Positions 1 to 7,491 of a DNA stretch of 23,422 nt are shown in pieces. Positions within the stretch are counted from its first letter, which is position 1, and every line of letters starts with the position of its first letter. Both the position numbers and the translations under genes were made by a program. A model generated the notes under the pieces. It was not told the DNA's origin, did not search any database, and saw only the letters and a list, made by a program, of their open reading frames with translations. The stretch is from DASXTB01 sp036505615 (GTDB lineage Bacteria; Acidobacteriota; UBA6911; JACQSX01), in assembly GCA_036505615.1 (NCBI GenBank), contig DASXTB010000192.1, positions 1-23,422 on the forward strand, in the 5' to 3' direction.

Positions 1-276
1 CGCTTTGGCGCCGACACCATGGAGGAGGACATTGACCGTTTCTTCAACGCGGTGATCGAAGAATTGGTCATACCGGTGGTGGAAAAGTCAAGCTCCCAGG
101 ATACCGACAAAGGCCTGCCGGGACGGCAGTTCTGGGATCAGGTATTCGGCCGGATCGCGGAGATGGTGGCCGATCTGTCCGCGGGCGACCGGCAGTTGAT
201 ATTGCGAGCGCTGGTGAGCGTTGAGACTTACCACAGATTTCGTCAATTGCTGGAAGACGAGAGTCACCCCGCGTAA
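1..276 (+). CDS. 3' end of an unrecognised protein (5' truncated by the window edge)
   Basis: The reading frame is open from the first base (RFGADT precedes the first ATG at 19) and ends with TAA at 274-276, so this is most likely the C-terminal ~91 residues of a longer protein and not a complete gene starting at 19. The visible part is acidic and looks helical (EEDIDRFFNAVIEELV, then a linker rich in S, Q and D, then GRIAEMVADLSAGDRQLILRAL). There is no signal peptide, membrane segment or catalytic motif. I do not recognise the family. A 19-bp inverted repeat follows 22 bases after the stop and could serve as its transcription end. The gene lies upstream of glgB on the same strand, but the 218-base gap filled with repeats argues against a tight operon. 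Confidence 0.6.
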   Translation, partial: RFGADTMEEDIDRFFNAVIEELVIPVVEKSSSQDTDKGLPGRQFWDQVFGRIAEMVADLSAGDRQLILRALVSVETYHRFRQLLEDESHPA

Positions 277-298
277 ATCCCGGCAGAAGAAAGCTGAA

Positions 299-400
299 CC
301 ACGGGGAACACTGGGAACCTGGGTAGATGTATTCCGTCTGTCATTAGGCTCCGTTGGCACTTCGAAAATGTCCTTTCAGCCCCCAGTGTTCCCCGTGGTT
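299..400. repeat. 19-bp inverted repeat around a 66-base loop
   Basis: The left arm (297-315, AACCACGGGGAACACTGGG) is perfectly complementary to the right arm at 382-400. The right arm is followed by a run of A after TT (401-408). The structure sits between the end of the first gene and glgB. It could act as a terminator-like hairpin for the upstream gene or be a dispersed REP/MITE-like element. There is no coding capacity of its own. Confidence 0.7.
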
Positions 401-414
401 TAAAAAAACTTCAT

Positions 415-441
415 CACAAAGGACACAGAGGACACAAAGGA
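415..441. repeat. Three tandem 9-mers (CACAAAGGA type)
   Basis: CACAAAGGA, CACAGAGGA and CACAAAGGA follow each other directly at 415-423, 424-432 and 433-441. This is a short degenerate tandem array in the leader region of glgB, 41 bases before the AAGGAGA ribosome-binding site. No function is evident. Confidence 0.7.
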
Positions 442-481
442 ACAGCCGCGGCTTAGGACGATGCTAGAATTAGCTCTAACC

Positions 482-488
482 AAGGAGA
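482..488 (+). promoter_or_regulatory. Ribosome binding site that decides the glgB start
   Basis: AAGGAGA at 482-488 is a near-perfect Shine-Dalgarno sequence. Counting from the end of AAGGAG, it lies 7 bases before an in-frame ATC at 495. No ATG, GTG or TTG in the glgB frame occurs between the upstream in-frame stop (TAA at 477-479) and GTG at 558, which is too far away to be served by this site. Confidence 0.5.
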
Positions 489-494
489 TCGGCG

Positions 495-2720
495 ATCGCG
501 ACCACCGTAGCAGCAATTGACCTCATCATAAACGCAGACCACCACGACCCTTTTGCTGTGCTCGGCATGCACCCGCTCGATGGGCGGCCCGGAAAAGGGA
601 TCGTCGTGCGCGCCTTCGTTCCCGATGCCGTACAGCTTTGGGTAGTCGATGCCCGCAAGCCAGAGCTCCAGTACGAGACAGAAAAGATCCGCAGGGAGGG
701 GTTTTTCGAGGCGGCCTTCCGCGACAAGCAGGAGCGATTCGCGTATCGCTTGCGAGCCTCCAACTCGTTCGGCGATACCTGGGATTTTCACGACCCTTAC
801 AGTTTTCCTCCGGTCCTTTCAGATTTCGACCTCCACCTGATGGCGGAAGGGACGCACTATGCTAATTACGAAAAACTGGGCGCACACATCCATGAGATCG
901 AAGGAATCCGCGGTGTCCACTTTGCTGTTTGGGCTCCCAATGCCAAGCGGGTCAGCGTAGTCGGAGATTTCAATCAGTGGGACGGCCGCCGTCATTCGAT
1001 GCGCGCGCGCGGCAGTTCAGGCATCTGGGAAATATTCATGCCCGGTCTCTACGAAGATACCCTCTACAAGTTTGAGATCAAAACACAAAACCGCAATCTG
1101 CTGACGTTGAAGACGGACCCTTACGGTTTTTACTTTGAGCGCCGGCCAAAGACAGCCGCTATTGTTTGCGATATCAACAAGTACCAGTGGAATGACGAAT
1201 CGTGGATGGAGGGGCGCGCACAAAAAAACAAGCTGGATGCTCCGATCACAATCTATGAAGCGCACCTTGGTTCCTGGATGCGAGTTCCCGAGGAAGGAAA
1301 CCGTTATCTGAGTTACCGCGAGTTGGCTCACAGGCTGGTCGATTATGCCAAGGAGATGGGCTACACGCACATCGAGATGCTCCCAGTAACGGAACACCCG
1401 TTTGACGGAAGCTGGGGCTACCAGACGATAGGCTACTATGCCCCCACAAGCAGGTTTGGCAAGCCGGATGACTTCATGTACTTTGTCGATTATTGCCACC
1501 GCAGCGGCCTGGGAGTGATTCTGGACTGGGTGCCGGCCCATTTTCCCAAGGATACTCACGGCCTGGCCTACTTCGACGGCACCCACCTTTACGAACACGC
1601 CGATCCCAGAAAAGGCGAACATCAAGATTGGGGAACGTTAATCTTCAACTATGGAAGAAACGAAGTTCAGAACTTCCTGCTGGGAAATGCGCTCTTCTGG
1701 ATTGAAAAATATCACATTGACGGATTGCGTGTGGATGCCGTCGCTTCCATGCTCTATCTGGATTACTCGCGGCAGCCCGGAGAGTGGATTCCCAACATCC
1801 ACGGCGGGAACGAAAACCTTGAAGCGATCGATTTCATCAAGAGATTCAACGTCCTGATTCACGGACGGCATCCGGGCGTGATTACTGCGGCGGAAGAATC
1901 GACCGCCTGGCCCATGGTGTCGCGGCCGACCTACGCGGGTGGGCTGGGCTTCAGCTTCAAATGGAACATGGGATGGATGAACGACACCCTTTTTTATTTG
2001 TCCAAGGATCCCATCCACCGCAAGTATCATCACGGCACGCTCACCTTCAGCCTGATTTATGCTTTCAACGAGAACTTCATTCTGCCACTCTCCCATGATG
2101 AGGTCGTCCACGGGAAGCACGCACTGCTCGATAAAATGCCGGGAGATTTCTGGCAGAAGTTTGCCAATCTCAGGCTGCTTTACGGGTACATGTATGGGCA
2201 CCCCGGCAAGAAGCTGTTGTTCATGGGTTCAGAGTTCGGGCAGTGGAGCGAATGGCGCCATGACGCGAGCCTCGATTGGCATCTGCTTCAATACGAGTCG
2301 CACCAGCGGCTGCAAAGACTGGTAAAGGACCTCAATCGCCTCTATAGGAGCGAGCCTGCGCTGTACGAAGTAGACTTCGAGCCAGCCGGCTTTGAATGGA
2401 TCGACTTTCACGACTGGGAGGGAAGCACGCTTTCGTTCATCAGAAAAGCCAAGGATCCGGACGACTACCTCATCTTCGTGCTCAACTTGACGCCTGTTCC
2501 AAGAATCGGGTACCGGCTGGGTGTTCCCGAGGGCGTCTTCTATCGGGAAATCTTCAACAGTGACTCCGTGGAATACGGAGGCAGCAATATGGGAAATTAC
2601 GGAGGCGTGAAAGCAAGGCCCCGCGATTGGTCAGGCCGGCCCTATTCGGTGGAGCTTACGCTTCCACCGCTGGCGGTGGTGGTACTTAAGCCTAAACGAC
2701 CGGACAGCAGCCTGTCGTGA
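495..2720 (+). CDS. glgB: 1,4-alpha-glucan (glycogen) branching enzyme GlgB, GH13
   Basis: Cleaves an alpha-1,4 glucan chain and rejoins it by an alpha-1,6 bond in glycogen synthesis, in the cytoplasm. Numbering from GTG 558, a second CBM48-like domain lies at about 118-200 (FAVWAPNA, VGDFNQWDGR), followed by the GH13 barrel: DWVPAHF (323-329), RVDAVASM with nucleophile D393, AAEEST with the acid/base Glu at 446/447, and LSHDEVVHGK with D514. The C-terminal beta domain ends at LTLPPLAVVVLK. The conventional start is GTG 558 (720 residues), but the family-typical N-terminal stretch DHHDPFAV, matching the start of E. coli GlgB, is encoded just upstream in the same frame. I therefore place the start at ATC 495 (about 741 residues), 7 bases after a strong ribosome binding site. 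A one-base frameshift joining an ATG at 461 is the alternative. The enzyme call is certain; the start is not. The 3' end overlaps the convergent GH57 gene by 79 bases. Confidence 0.97.
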   Translation: MATTVAAIDLIINADHHDPFAVLGMHPLDGRPGKGIVVRAFVPDAVQLWVVDARKPELQYETEKIRREGFFEAAFRDKQERFAYRLRASNSFGDTWDFHDPYSFPPVLSDFDLHLMAEGTHYANYEKLGAHIHEIEGIRGVHFAVWAPNAKRVSVVGDFNQWDGRRHSMRARGSSGIWEIFMPGLYEDTLYKFEIKTQNRNLLTLKTDPYGFYFERRPKTAAIVCDINKYQWNDESWMEGRAQKNKLDAPITIYEAHLGSWMRVPEEGNRYLSYRELAHRLVDYAKEMGYTHIEMLPVTEHPFDGSWGYQTIGYYAPTSRFGKPDDFMYFVDYCHRSGLGVILDWVPAHFPKDTHGLAYFDGTHLYEHADPRKGEHQDWGTLIFNYGRNEVQNFLLGNALFWIEKYHIDGLRVDAVASMLYLDYSRQPGEWIPNIHGGNENLEAIDFIKRFNVLIHGRHPGVITAAEESTAWPMVSRPTYAGGLGFSFKWNMGWMNDTLFYLSKDPIHRKYHHGTLTFSLIYAFNENFILPLSHDEVVHGKHALLDKMPGDFWQKFANLRLLYGYMYGHPGKKLLFMGSEFGQWSEWRHDASLDWHLLQYESHQRLQRLVKDLNRLYRSEPALYEVDFEPAGFEWIDFHDWEGSTLSFIRKAKDPDDYLIFVLNLTPVPRIGYRLGVPEGVFYREIFNSDSVEYGGSNMGNYGGVKARPRDWSGRPYSVELTLPPLAVVVLKPKRPDSSLS

Positions 2721-5131
2721 ACTACTGCGCGACTGAATCCGAGCTTGTCCGCGAGTTCTGCTATCAAAGCCAGACCCTCCTCTGTTATTTCGCGGGCATC
2801 ATTCAATACTTGCCAGAAGAGATTTTGCAGCCGCCATAACTCGAGACCGACTCCAAGCTGTTCGGCGATGTCCAGGTAACCAGCCGCGTCCTGCGCCTTC
2901 GTTTCATCCCGGCTGGATCGGTATGCCGTCAAGCGCAGATAGGCCGCCTGCTCTAGAGCCTCCTTCAAAACGGACAGATCGACTTTGCATCCCAGCGCTG
3001 CAGATTCTCGGAACACAGCGGCGGAAATATCCCGCAGCTCCACCGGCGAAATTGCGTCCTCTTTCAACTGTGCCGCCGCATGCCGCAGCCTTAACCCAAG
3101 CATGTACTCGGCGGCTATTCGCAGCGAATTGGGCATCGGGATCCGCAAGTTCACTAACAATCTCGCAACATCCTGGCTTTCTTCATAAATGCGCCGGTAG
3201 TGCGTCCGGGCTCTTTCGACAGCGTCCTTCAGAAGCAGCCGGCCGATCTTTCTCCGCTCCTCGGTAAACAGGTCTTTGAAGGCAAAAGTTTCTCCGCCCA
3301 GGGTGACATCGATGGCCTTCAACAGGTCATGGGTTGAATCTTCCACGAAGCTGTGGAATAGTTTTTCCTGCAGCAGCGGGCGCTCTTTCAGAGACGCTGC
3401 TGCAGTGACGGCGCAGTGAAAATCATACCCACCGAGATGCAGCACGGCAAAAACGGCGTCGAGCTCATCTTCGGTAACCGCCCATCGTGCAGTAACGGAG
3501 CCTAGCGCGAGCGTGCGCAAGCCAATTTCTTCGCGCCTGTAGTCTGAGCGATCAAAATCAAAGGAGTAAATGCGCTGCCGCAGCGCGTACTCCTCCACCA
3601 GGGAACTGATCGCATAGTGAGCTACCCCTTTCTTGAGATCGACCATCGCCGGCTTCACCAGCTCCTGATAAACTCTTGCTCCATCGCTGAACTGGGCCTT
3701 ATTGCCTGGAGCTTTTCGTAGGCCTTCTACAAACTGCGGCTCCAGATCGATTCCCACAAGTTCACCAGCTAGTTGAATCGCCCGCGCGGCGAATTCTAAA
3801 ACCTTGACGGTCTCAATATTGGAAATATCCGAGAAGAACCATCCACAGCTGGCAAACATCAGAAGCCGGTGACGCTGCAGCTCGAGAAGCTTCCAGCACC
3901 TGATTTTCTCGCCGGTCGACAACTCTTGACGCGCATGCTTTCCAAGAAATGCCGCGCGATTCTCAGGCGAGCGGTCGAGAATCACCTCGATGTAATCATC
4001 ACGCGCCTTCCACGGATCGTGAAGGAGGACGGCGGCTTCACGCTCGAAGTTGAGATCGAGTTCTGCCGTGAGAGCGTCGAGCGATTCCCTCAGCGGCGCG
4101 CGCCAGCGCTGGTGGTAGCCGGGATTTCCCGTCCTGCAGCCACAATCGGCGCGCCACCTTTCTACTCCGTGCGCGCAACTCCATGAGGTATTCTCGAAAA
4201 TCTTCACTTCATACTGGGAAGGCTGCAGCGCGAGGTACTCCGAATAATTGGTAATCTGCGCCAGGCCTTCGCGCTCGATCTTCTTGATTGCGTAGGCAAT
4301 GGCCATATCGCCGAATCGGTGGTGGTGGCCGAACGTCTCGCCGTCGGTCGCCACGTGCATCAACTGCGGCCGTTTGGATGGGCTGGCAAACCCGTTCATC
4401 AGCCGCTCGACAAGCCTCTCTCCGTCCCCCAGCAGTCCCCCGAAACTGATTTCGGCCGATACCGCTCCGTCGAAGAAGAAGATGTCGATGAAGCGCCCTC
4501 CGCGCAAGCTGCATCGATAGGCGCAAGTTGGATCTATTTTCCGGTCTGAATCGTCGATCCATTCCTTTTTTAACTGGCGAACTGCCTGAGCCTGCTGAGG
4601 CGCCAGGATTGTGAACTTAATCTCGTGGTCGGCCAGAATCTCCAGCGTGGCATTGTCCACCGCCGTTTCGGGCAACCACATCCCTTCCGGATTCCGGCCG
4701 AATCTCTTCTGGAAATCCGCAATCCCCCAGCGAACCTGGGTGTTTTTGTCACGATCGGATGCCAGAGGCATGATCAGGTGGTTGTAACACTGAGCCAGCG
4801 CATTACCGTGGCCCTGATATTCATCACAGCTTAGACGGTCTGCTTCGAGGATCTTTTCGTAGACGTCGTTCCGGTGCTTTTCAAGCCAGGAAAGCAGCGT
4901 AGGTCCGAAGTTGAAACTAATTTTTGAATAATTGTTTACTACTTCCGCGATTTTCTGATCAGCACCGAGGATTCTGGAGACGCTATTGGGCTCGTAGCAC
5001 TCAGAAGTTATTTTTTCATTCCAGTCATGAAAAGGCGCAGCCGAGTCTTCGACCTCGACCTCTTCTAACCAGGGATTTTCGCGTGGAGGCTGGTAAAAAT
5101 GTCCATGGATGCACAGGTAACGTTCATTCAT
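2642..5131 (-). CDS. Glycoside hydrolase family 57 protein with DUF3536 region
   Basis: 829-residue cytoplasmic protein with a GH57-type catalytic barrel at the N terminus: HGHFYQPPREN (9-19, motif 1), FNFGPTLLSWLE (73-84, motif 2), GMWLPETAVD (150-159) with the candidate nucleophile E155, and ATDGETFGHHH (261-271) with the candidate acid/base Asp263. The rest, about 300-829, is a long, mostly helical region of the DUF3536 type. GH57 enzymes act on alpha-glucans (amylase, 4-alpha-glucanotransferase, branching). The substrate of this subgroup is not established, so a role in glycogen turnover is an inference from motifs and from glgB lying convergently next to it. The start at 5131 directly abuts the stop of the upstream small gene, suggesting translational coupling. 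The stop lies inside the 3' end of glgB. Confidence 0.9.
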   Translation of the reverse strand: MNERYLCIHGHFYQPPRENPWLEEVEVEDSAAPFHDWNEKITSECYEPNSVSRILGADQKIAEVVNNYSKISFNFGPTLLSWLEKHRNDVYEKILEADRLSCDEYQGHGNALAQCYNHLIMPLASDRDKNTQVRWGIADFQKRFGRNPEGMWLPETAVDNATLEILADHEIKFTILAPQQAQAVRQLKKEWIDDSDRKIDPTCAYRCSLRGGRFIDIFFFDGAVSAEISFGGLLGDGERLVERLMNGFASPSKRPQLMHVATDGETFGHHHRFGDMAIAYAIKKIEREGLAQITNYSEYLALQPSQYEVKIFENTSWSCAHGVERWRADCGCRTGNPGYHQRWRAPLRESLDALTAELDLNFEREAAVLLHDPWKARDDYIEVILDRSPENRAAFLGKHARQELSTGEKIRCWKLLELQRHRLLMFASCGWFFSDISNIETVKVLEFAARAIQLAGELVGIDLEPQFVEGLRKAPGNKAQFSDGARVYQELVKPAMVDLKKGVAHYAISSLVEEYALRQRIYSFDFDRSDYRREEIGLRTLALGSVTARWAVTEDELDAVFAVLHLGGYDFHCAVTAAASLKERPLLQEKLFHSFVEDSTHDLLKAIDVTLGGETFAFKDLFTEERRKIGRLLLKDAVERARTHYRRIYEESQDVARLLVNLRIPMPNSLRIAAEYMLGLRLRHAAAQLKEDAISPVELRDISAAVFRESAALGCKVDLSVLKEALEQAAYLRLTAYRSSRDETKAQDAAGYLDIAEQLGVGLELWRLQNLFWQVLNDAREITEEGLALIAELADKLGFSRAVVHDRLLSGRLGLSTTTASGGSVSSTE

Positions 5132-5344
5132 TCAGGCGCGGCGTTTCATGGGCGAGCGGCTGATGTCCCCCTCAGAATCAATGAAATATAAGAACCCTTT
5201 CTCCCGCTTCAGCCCGATTTGCTTGATCTTCTCCTTTCTCCCTTTCTGACCCGTTTTGGATCGGGAAATGTCTCCATCTTGATCGATGAAATAGACATAT
5301 CCCTTTTCGCGCTTAACTCCGGCTCTCTCCACTTTCTCTGCCAT
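5132..5344 (-). CDS. Small basic protein with two copies of a KREKGxxYFID-GDISRS motif
   Basis: 70-residue protein made almost entirely of a tandem duplication: GVKREKGYVYFIDQDGDISR and GLKREKGFLYFIDSEGDISR, separated by a Lys/Arg/Gln-rich linker and ending in a basic tail (SPMKRRA). I start it at ATG 5342-5344 because AAGGAGA (5351-5357) is 6 bases upstream. The ATG two codons earlier (5348-5350) touches the Shine-Dalgarno sequence and is less likely. No signal peptide or membrane segment is present. Single-copy proteins of the type KREKGYLYFIDKxGDVSR occur as uncharacterised small proteins in bacteria (from memory). The alternating aromatic/acidic pattern suggests two small beta hairpins. 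The stop is immediately followed by the GH57 start, so the two are probably cotranscribed. Function unknown. Confidence 0.8.
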   Translation of the reverse strand: MAEKVERAGVKREKGYVYFIDQDGDISRSKTGQKGRKEKIKQIGLKREKGFLYFIDSEGDISRSPMKRRA

Positions 5345-5417
5345 CGTCATTCTCCTTCAGGATTTTAAGAGTAGTTCACCCCATCATTGCGCCCATGTAC
5401 AGCTTATCGGGGAAGAA

Positions 5418-5446
5418 ACAATACCCCCTATTGAGGACGATGTGAA
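5418..5446 (-). promoter_or_regulatory. Candidate sigma70-type promoter of the small protein-GH57 pair
   Basis: On the minus strand, TTCACA (5446-5441) and TATTGT (5423-5418) are separated by exactly 17 bases and lie about 75 bases before the small-protein start. The match is 5/6 for the -35 and 4/6 for the -10 box. This is a weak call based on sequence alone. Confidence 0.3.
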
Positions 5447-5497
5447 TTACTCATCGTATCATGAGGCGAAATTCGGGGACAGACTATTGGTTTTGTT

Positions 5498-5633
5498 AGC
5501 CGCGAATGGACGCGAATGAATTTGGGGACAGACCCCAATTCATGCCACACCCAAGCCGGCCAGACCCAAACAGGCGGATCTCTTCCGTCGTCTGATTTTG
5601 GATCTGTCGCTGCATTCGCGTCCATTTGCGGCT
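5498..5633. repeat. Inverted-repeat element with GGGGACAGAC words
   Basis: The 21-base left arm (5498-5518, AGCCGCGAATGGACGCGAATG) pairs with 5613-5633 with one mismatch. Between the arms lies a small palindrome, TTGGGG-N5-CCCCAA (5522-5538). The word GGGGACAGAC occurs twice, at 5475-5484 and 5524-5533. The element fills the gap between the small protein and the GT-C gene, ending 7 bases after the GT-C stop. It looks like a small non-coding mobile or REP-type element and contains no credible gene. Confidence 0.65.
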
Positions 5634-5640
5634 CCAACCC

Positions 5641-7320
5641 CTAGGGGAAGCGATATATGTAAATCGAATAACCGACACGGTCGCTCGGTCTAAAACGCTC
5701 CAGCCAGTCCAGGTTTGGGTCTGCACCTGCCACTATCAGCCGTTTGATCCCTACCAGATTGTTGACGCTGATAGCGTACACTCCCGCGGGCGGGCGGGCC
5801 TGGCGAGCTTCTGCTTGTTTCCACGGCTTGAAGTGAATTCCGTAACGATCGCCGTAAAACTCCGGAGGCGACGGTCCCCAAACCGAGAGTGTGACCTCCG
5901 AGATGCCATTCTTCCTCAGATACTGCACCAGCCTCTTGAAATCCTGCCCCCAGTCCACATTCGAGTCATCGAGATAATAGGGCGCATATGAGGGTCCTCC
6001 GATCAGCTCATTGAAATACGAAATATAATGTGGAGAAACATGCAGCACTGAAACGAACAACCAGGCCGCCAGCAAGCCTGCCCATATTCTGGACTTTCGG
6101 TTGGCCATGAAAATAAAGAAGGAGCGCCCCGCTACTACCAGCAGGAAGGCAGTAACCGGTATCATGTAACGCACCCCGAGATTATCTGCAAAAGCGCACA
6201 CGGCCAGGGTGATCATTCCAGCCGGCAGCAGTATGAAATTCAGATCTCTGAAGCGGCGGCTCCTTTTCTGAAGATTAGAAATCAAAGCCACGACGATCAC
6301 AACGATCGTGGGCAACGGCGTCTTTAGCAGAAAAGCATATAGTGGATACCACCACACCCCACCCAAGTGGAATTTGCCGTGCGCATAGTAGAGGTAGTTG
6401 GGATTGTGATTTGCATTGACTTCCAGCACCCCCCGGACGTAGAGCATCAGATCGGGAGAAAACAAATAAAAGGCCTGAACCACCACCGCAATCCCCGCCG
6501 CCACTAGTACGCTCAGCAGGATCTGGCTCTTAACGGAGTTGCCGGTGATCAGAAATCTGGCTTGTTTAAAATTATTGACGGGAAATCGAACGATAAATAG
6601 AAAGAAAAAAACGGGGAGCAGAAAAACTGCAGAAAACTTGGACGCCAGTGCCAGCGCCATCCCCAGCGAAGCGAGGACGAGATTTAGCGGCTTCCCTTCC
6701 CGGCTGAAGCGCCAAAGAAGAAACATTGCCATAACGCCAAAACAAGCAAATGCAACGTCCATTGTAACGTAATGGCTGTGCGCCACGATTGAGGGCTCCA
6801 GGGCCACAAGCAGCAGAGACAGCAAGCCTGCGCCCGCGTGTCCATGGAGTTCCCAGGACCAGCGAAAGATCAAGAACGCCAGTAGAATTCCCAACAAGAG
6901 AGCAGGCAGGCGGCCCCAGAACAAGATTCGATCTGCGTCCTGTTCAAACAAGAACTGGGAGCCGAAGACCTGTTGATATTCGTTGTAACTCAAACCGGTC
7001 TGCGGCTCCGTGGGAGGCATCTTTAGTTTCATTCCGAGAAGCGGAGCGGAACACAACAACTTGACCAGCGGCGGATGCTCGGGATTGAGACGAAACTCGT
7101 GTTTCTTCCAGTAAGCATAGCCTACCGGCAAGTGAATTCGTTCATCGCTGGTCACCGTGTCCCCTGCCATTTCCCATAGCGAAAGACCGGCAAACAATGC
7201 CAGCAGCATGCCGGCAGCAAGGATTACAATCCAGCGAGGAAAAGATTGAGGTACATTCTGTTGGGCTTTTTGAAGTCCCTTCTGTCTTCGAGCGGCTTCC
7301 CGTCTCTGTTTCCTGTTCAT
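5641..7320 (-). CDS. GT-C family membrane glycosyltransferase (ArnT/PMT-like, GT39/GT83 type)
   Basis: 559-residue polytopic membrane protein predicted to move a sugar from a polyprenyl-phosphate carrier to an acceptor on the outer face of the inner membrane. A short basic cytoplasmic N terminus (MNRKQRREAARRQKG) precedes the first membrane helix (WIVILAAGMLLALFAGLSLW). It is followed by the GT-C acidic motif in the first outer loop (SDERIHLPVGYAYW, then NPEHPPLVKLL). About ten further hydrophobic segments lead to a soluble C-terminal part containing ISYFNELIGG and DDSNVDWGQDFKRLVQYL, typical of this uncharacterised subgroup. The frame stays open to TTG 7437, but I prefer ATG 7318-7320 because the upstream residues overlap a palindromic element and the inner start gives the usual short basic leader. 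No clear Shine-Dalgarno sequence is visible. It is divergent from cstA. Acceptor and sugar cannot be told from sequence. Confidence 0.88.
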   Translation of the reverse strand: MNRKQRREAARRQKGLQKAQQNVPQSFPRWIVILAAGMLLALFAGLSLWEMAGDTVTSDERIHLPVGYAYWKKHEFRLNPEHPPLVKLLCSAPLLGMKLKMPPTEPQTGLSYNEYQQVFGSQFLFEQDADRILFWGRLPALLLGILLAFLIFRWSWELHGHAGAGLLSLLLVALEPSIVAHSHYVTMDVAFACFGVMAMFLLWRFSREGKPLNLVLASLGMALALASKFSAVFLLPVFFFLFIVRFPVNNFKQARFLITGNSVKSQILLSVLVAAGIAVVVQAFYLFSPDLMLYVRGVLEVNANHNPNYLYYAHGKFHLGGVWWYPLYAFLLKTPLPTIVVIVVALISNLQKRSRRFRDLNFILLPAGMITLAVCAFADNLGVRYMIPVTAFLLVVAGRSFFIFMANRKSRIWAGLLAAWLFVSVLHVSPHYISYFNELIGGPSYAPYYLDDSNVDWGQDFKRLVQYLRKNGISEVTLSVWGPSPPEFYGDRYGIHFKPWKQAEARQARPPAGVYAISVNNLVGIKRLIVAGADPNLDWLERFRPSDRVGYSIYIYRFP

Positions 7321-7347
7321 ACGTGAAAAAAAATACTCATTGAGCAG

Positions 7348-7423
7348 GTGTGAAACAAATGCATCTGATCGTACGGGCGGCCAAATAGGTTCGCCCGTAC
7401 AGATTGAATCAATTTTTTCACAC
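7348..7423. repeat. Nested palindrome between the divergent GT-C and cstA genes
   Basis: The inner stem GTACGGGCG (7371-7379) pairs perfectly with CGCCCGTAC (7392-7400) around a 12-base loop. ATCT/AGAT outside it and the outer pair GTGTGAAA (7348-7355) with TTTCACAC (7416-7423) extend the symmetry to 76 bases. It lies in the 171-base divergent spacer, so it could be an operator-like site or cruciform acting on both genes, or a short MITE-like insertion. Confidence 0.6.
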
Positions 7424-7491
7424 GTTCTGACGGTCAAGGCTCAGATTTTTTCCTGAAGCTCACGCCCGCGTCGGGATGCTACCATAAGCAC

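Noticed and set aside
1..276. Possible C terminus of a cysteine desulfurase or other PLP enzyme, suggested by the RFGADTMEEDIDR wording
   Set aside because: The remaining 70 residues do not match that family's ending, and the catalytic part is outside the window.
2923..4834. Plus-strand open frames within the GH57 gene
   Set aside because: They are antisense shadows with no recognisable domains; the minus-strand frame is continuous with clear GH57 motifs.
7321..7437. 39-residue N-terminal extension of the GT-C gene from TTG 7437
   Set aside because: It would be coded by the nested palindrome region, and the inner ATG gives the usual short basic leader before the first helix.
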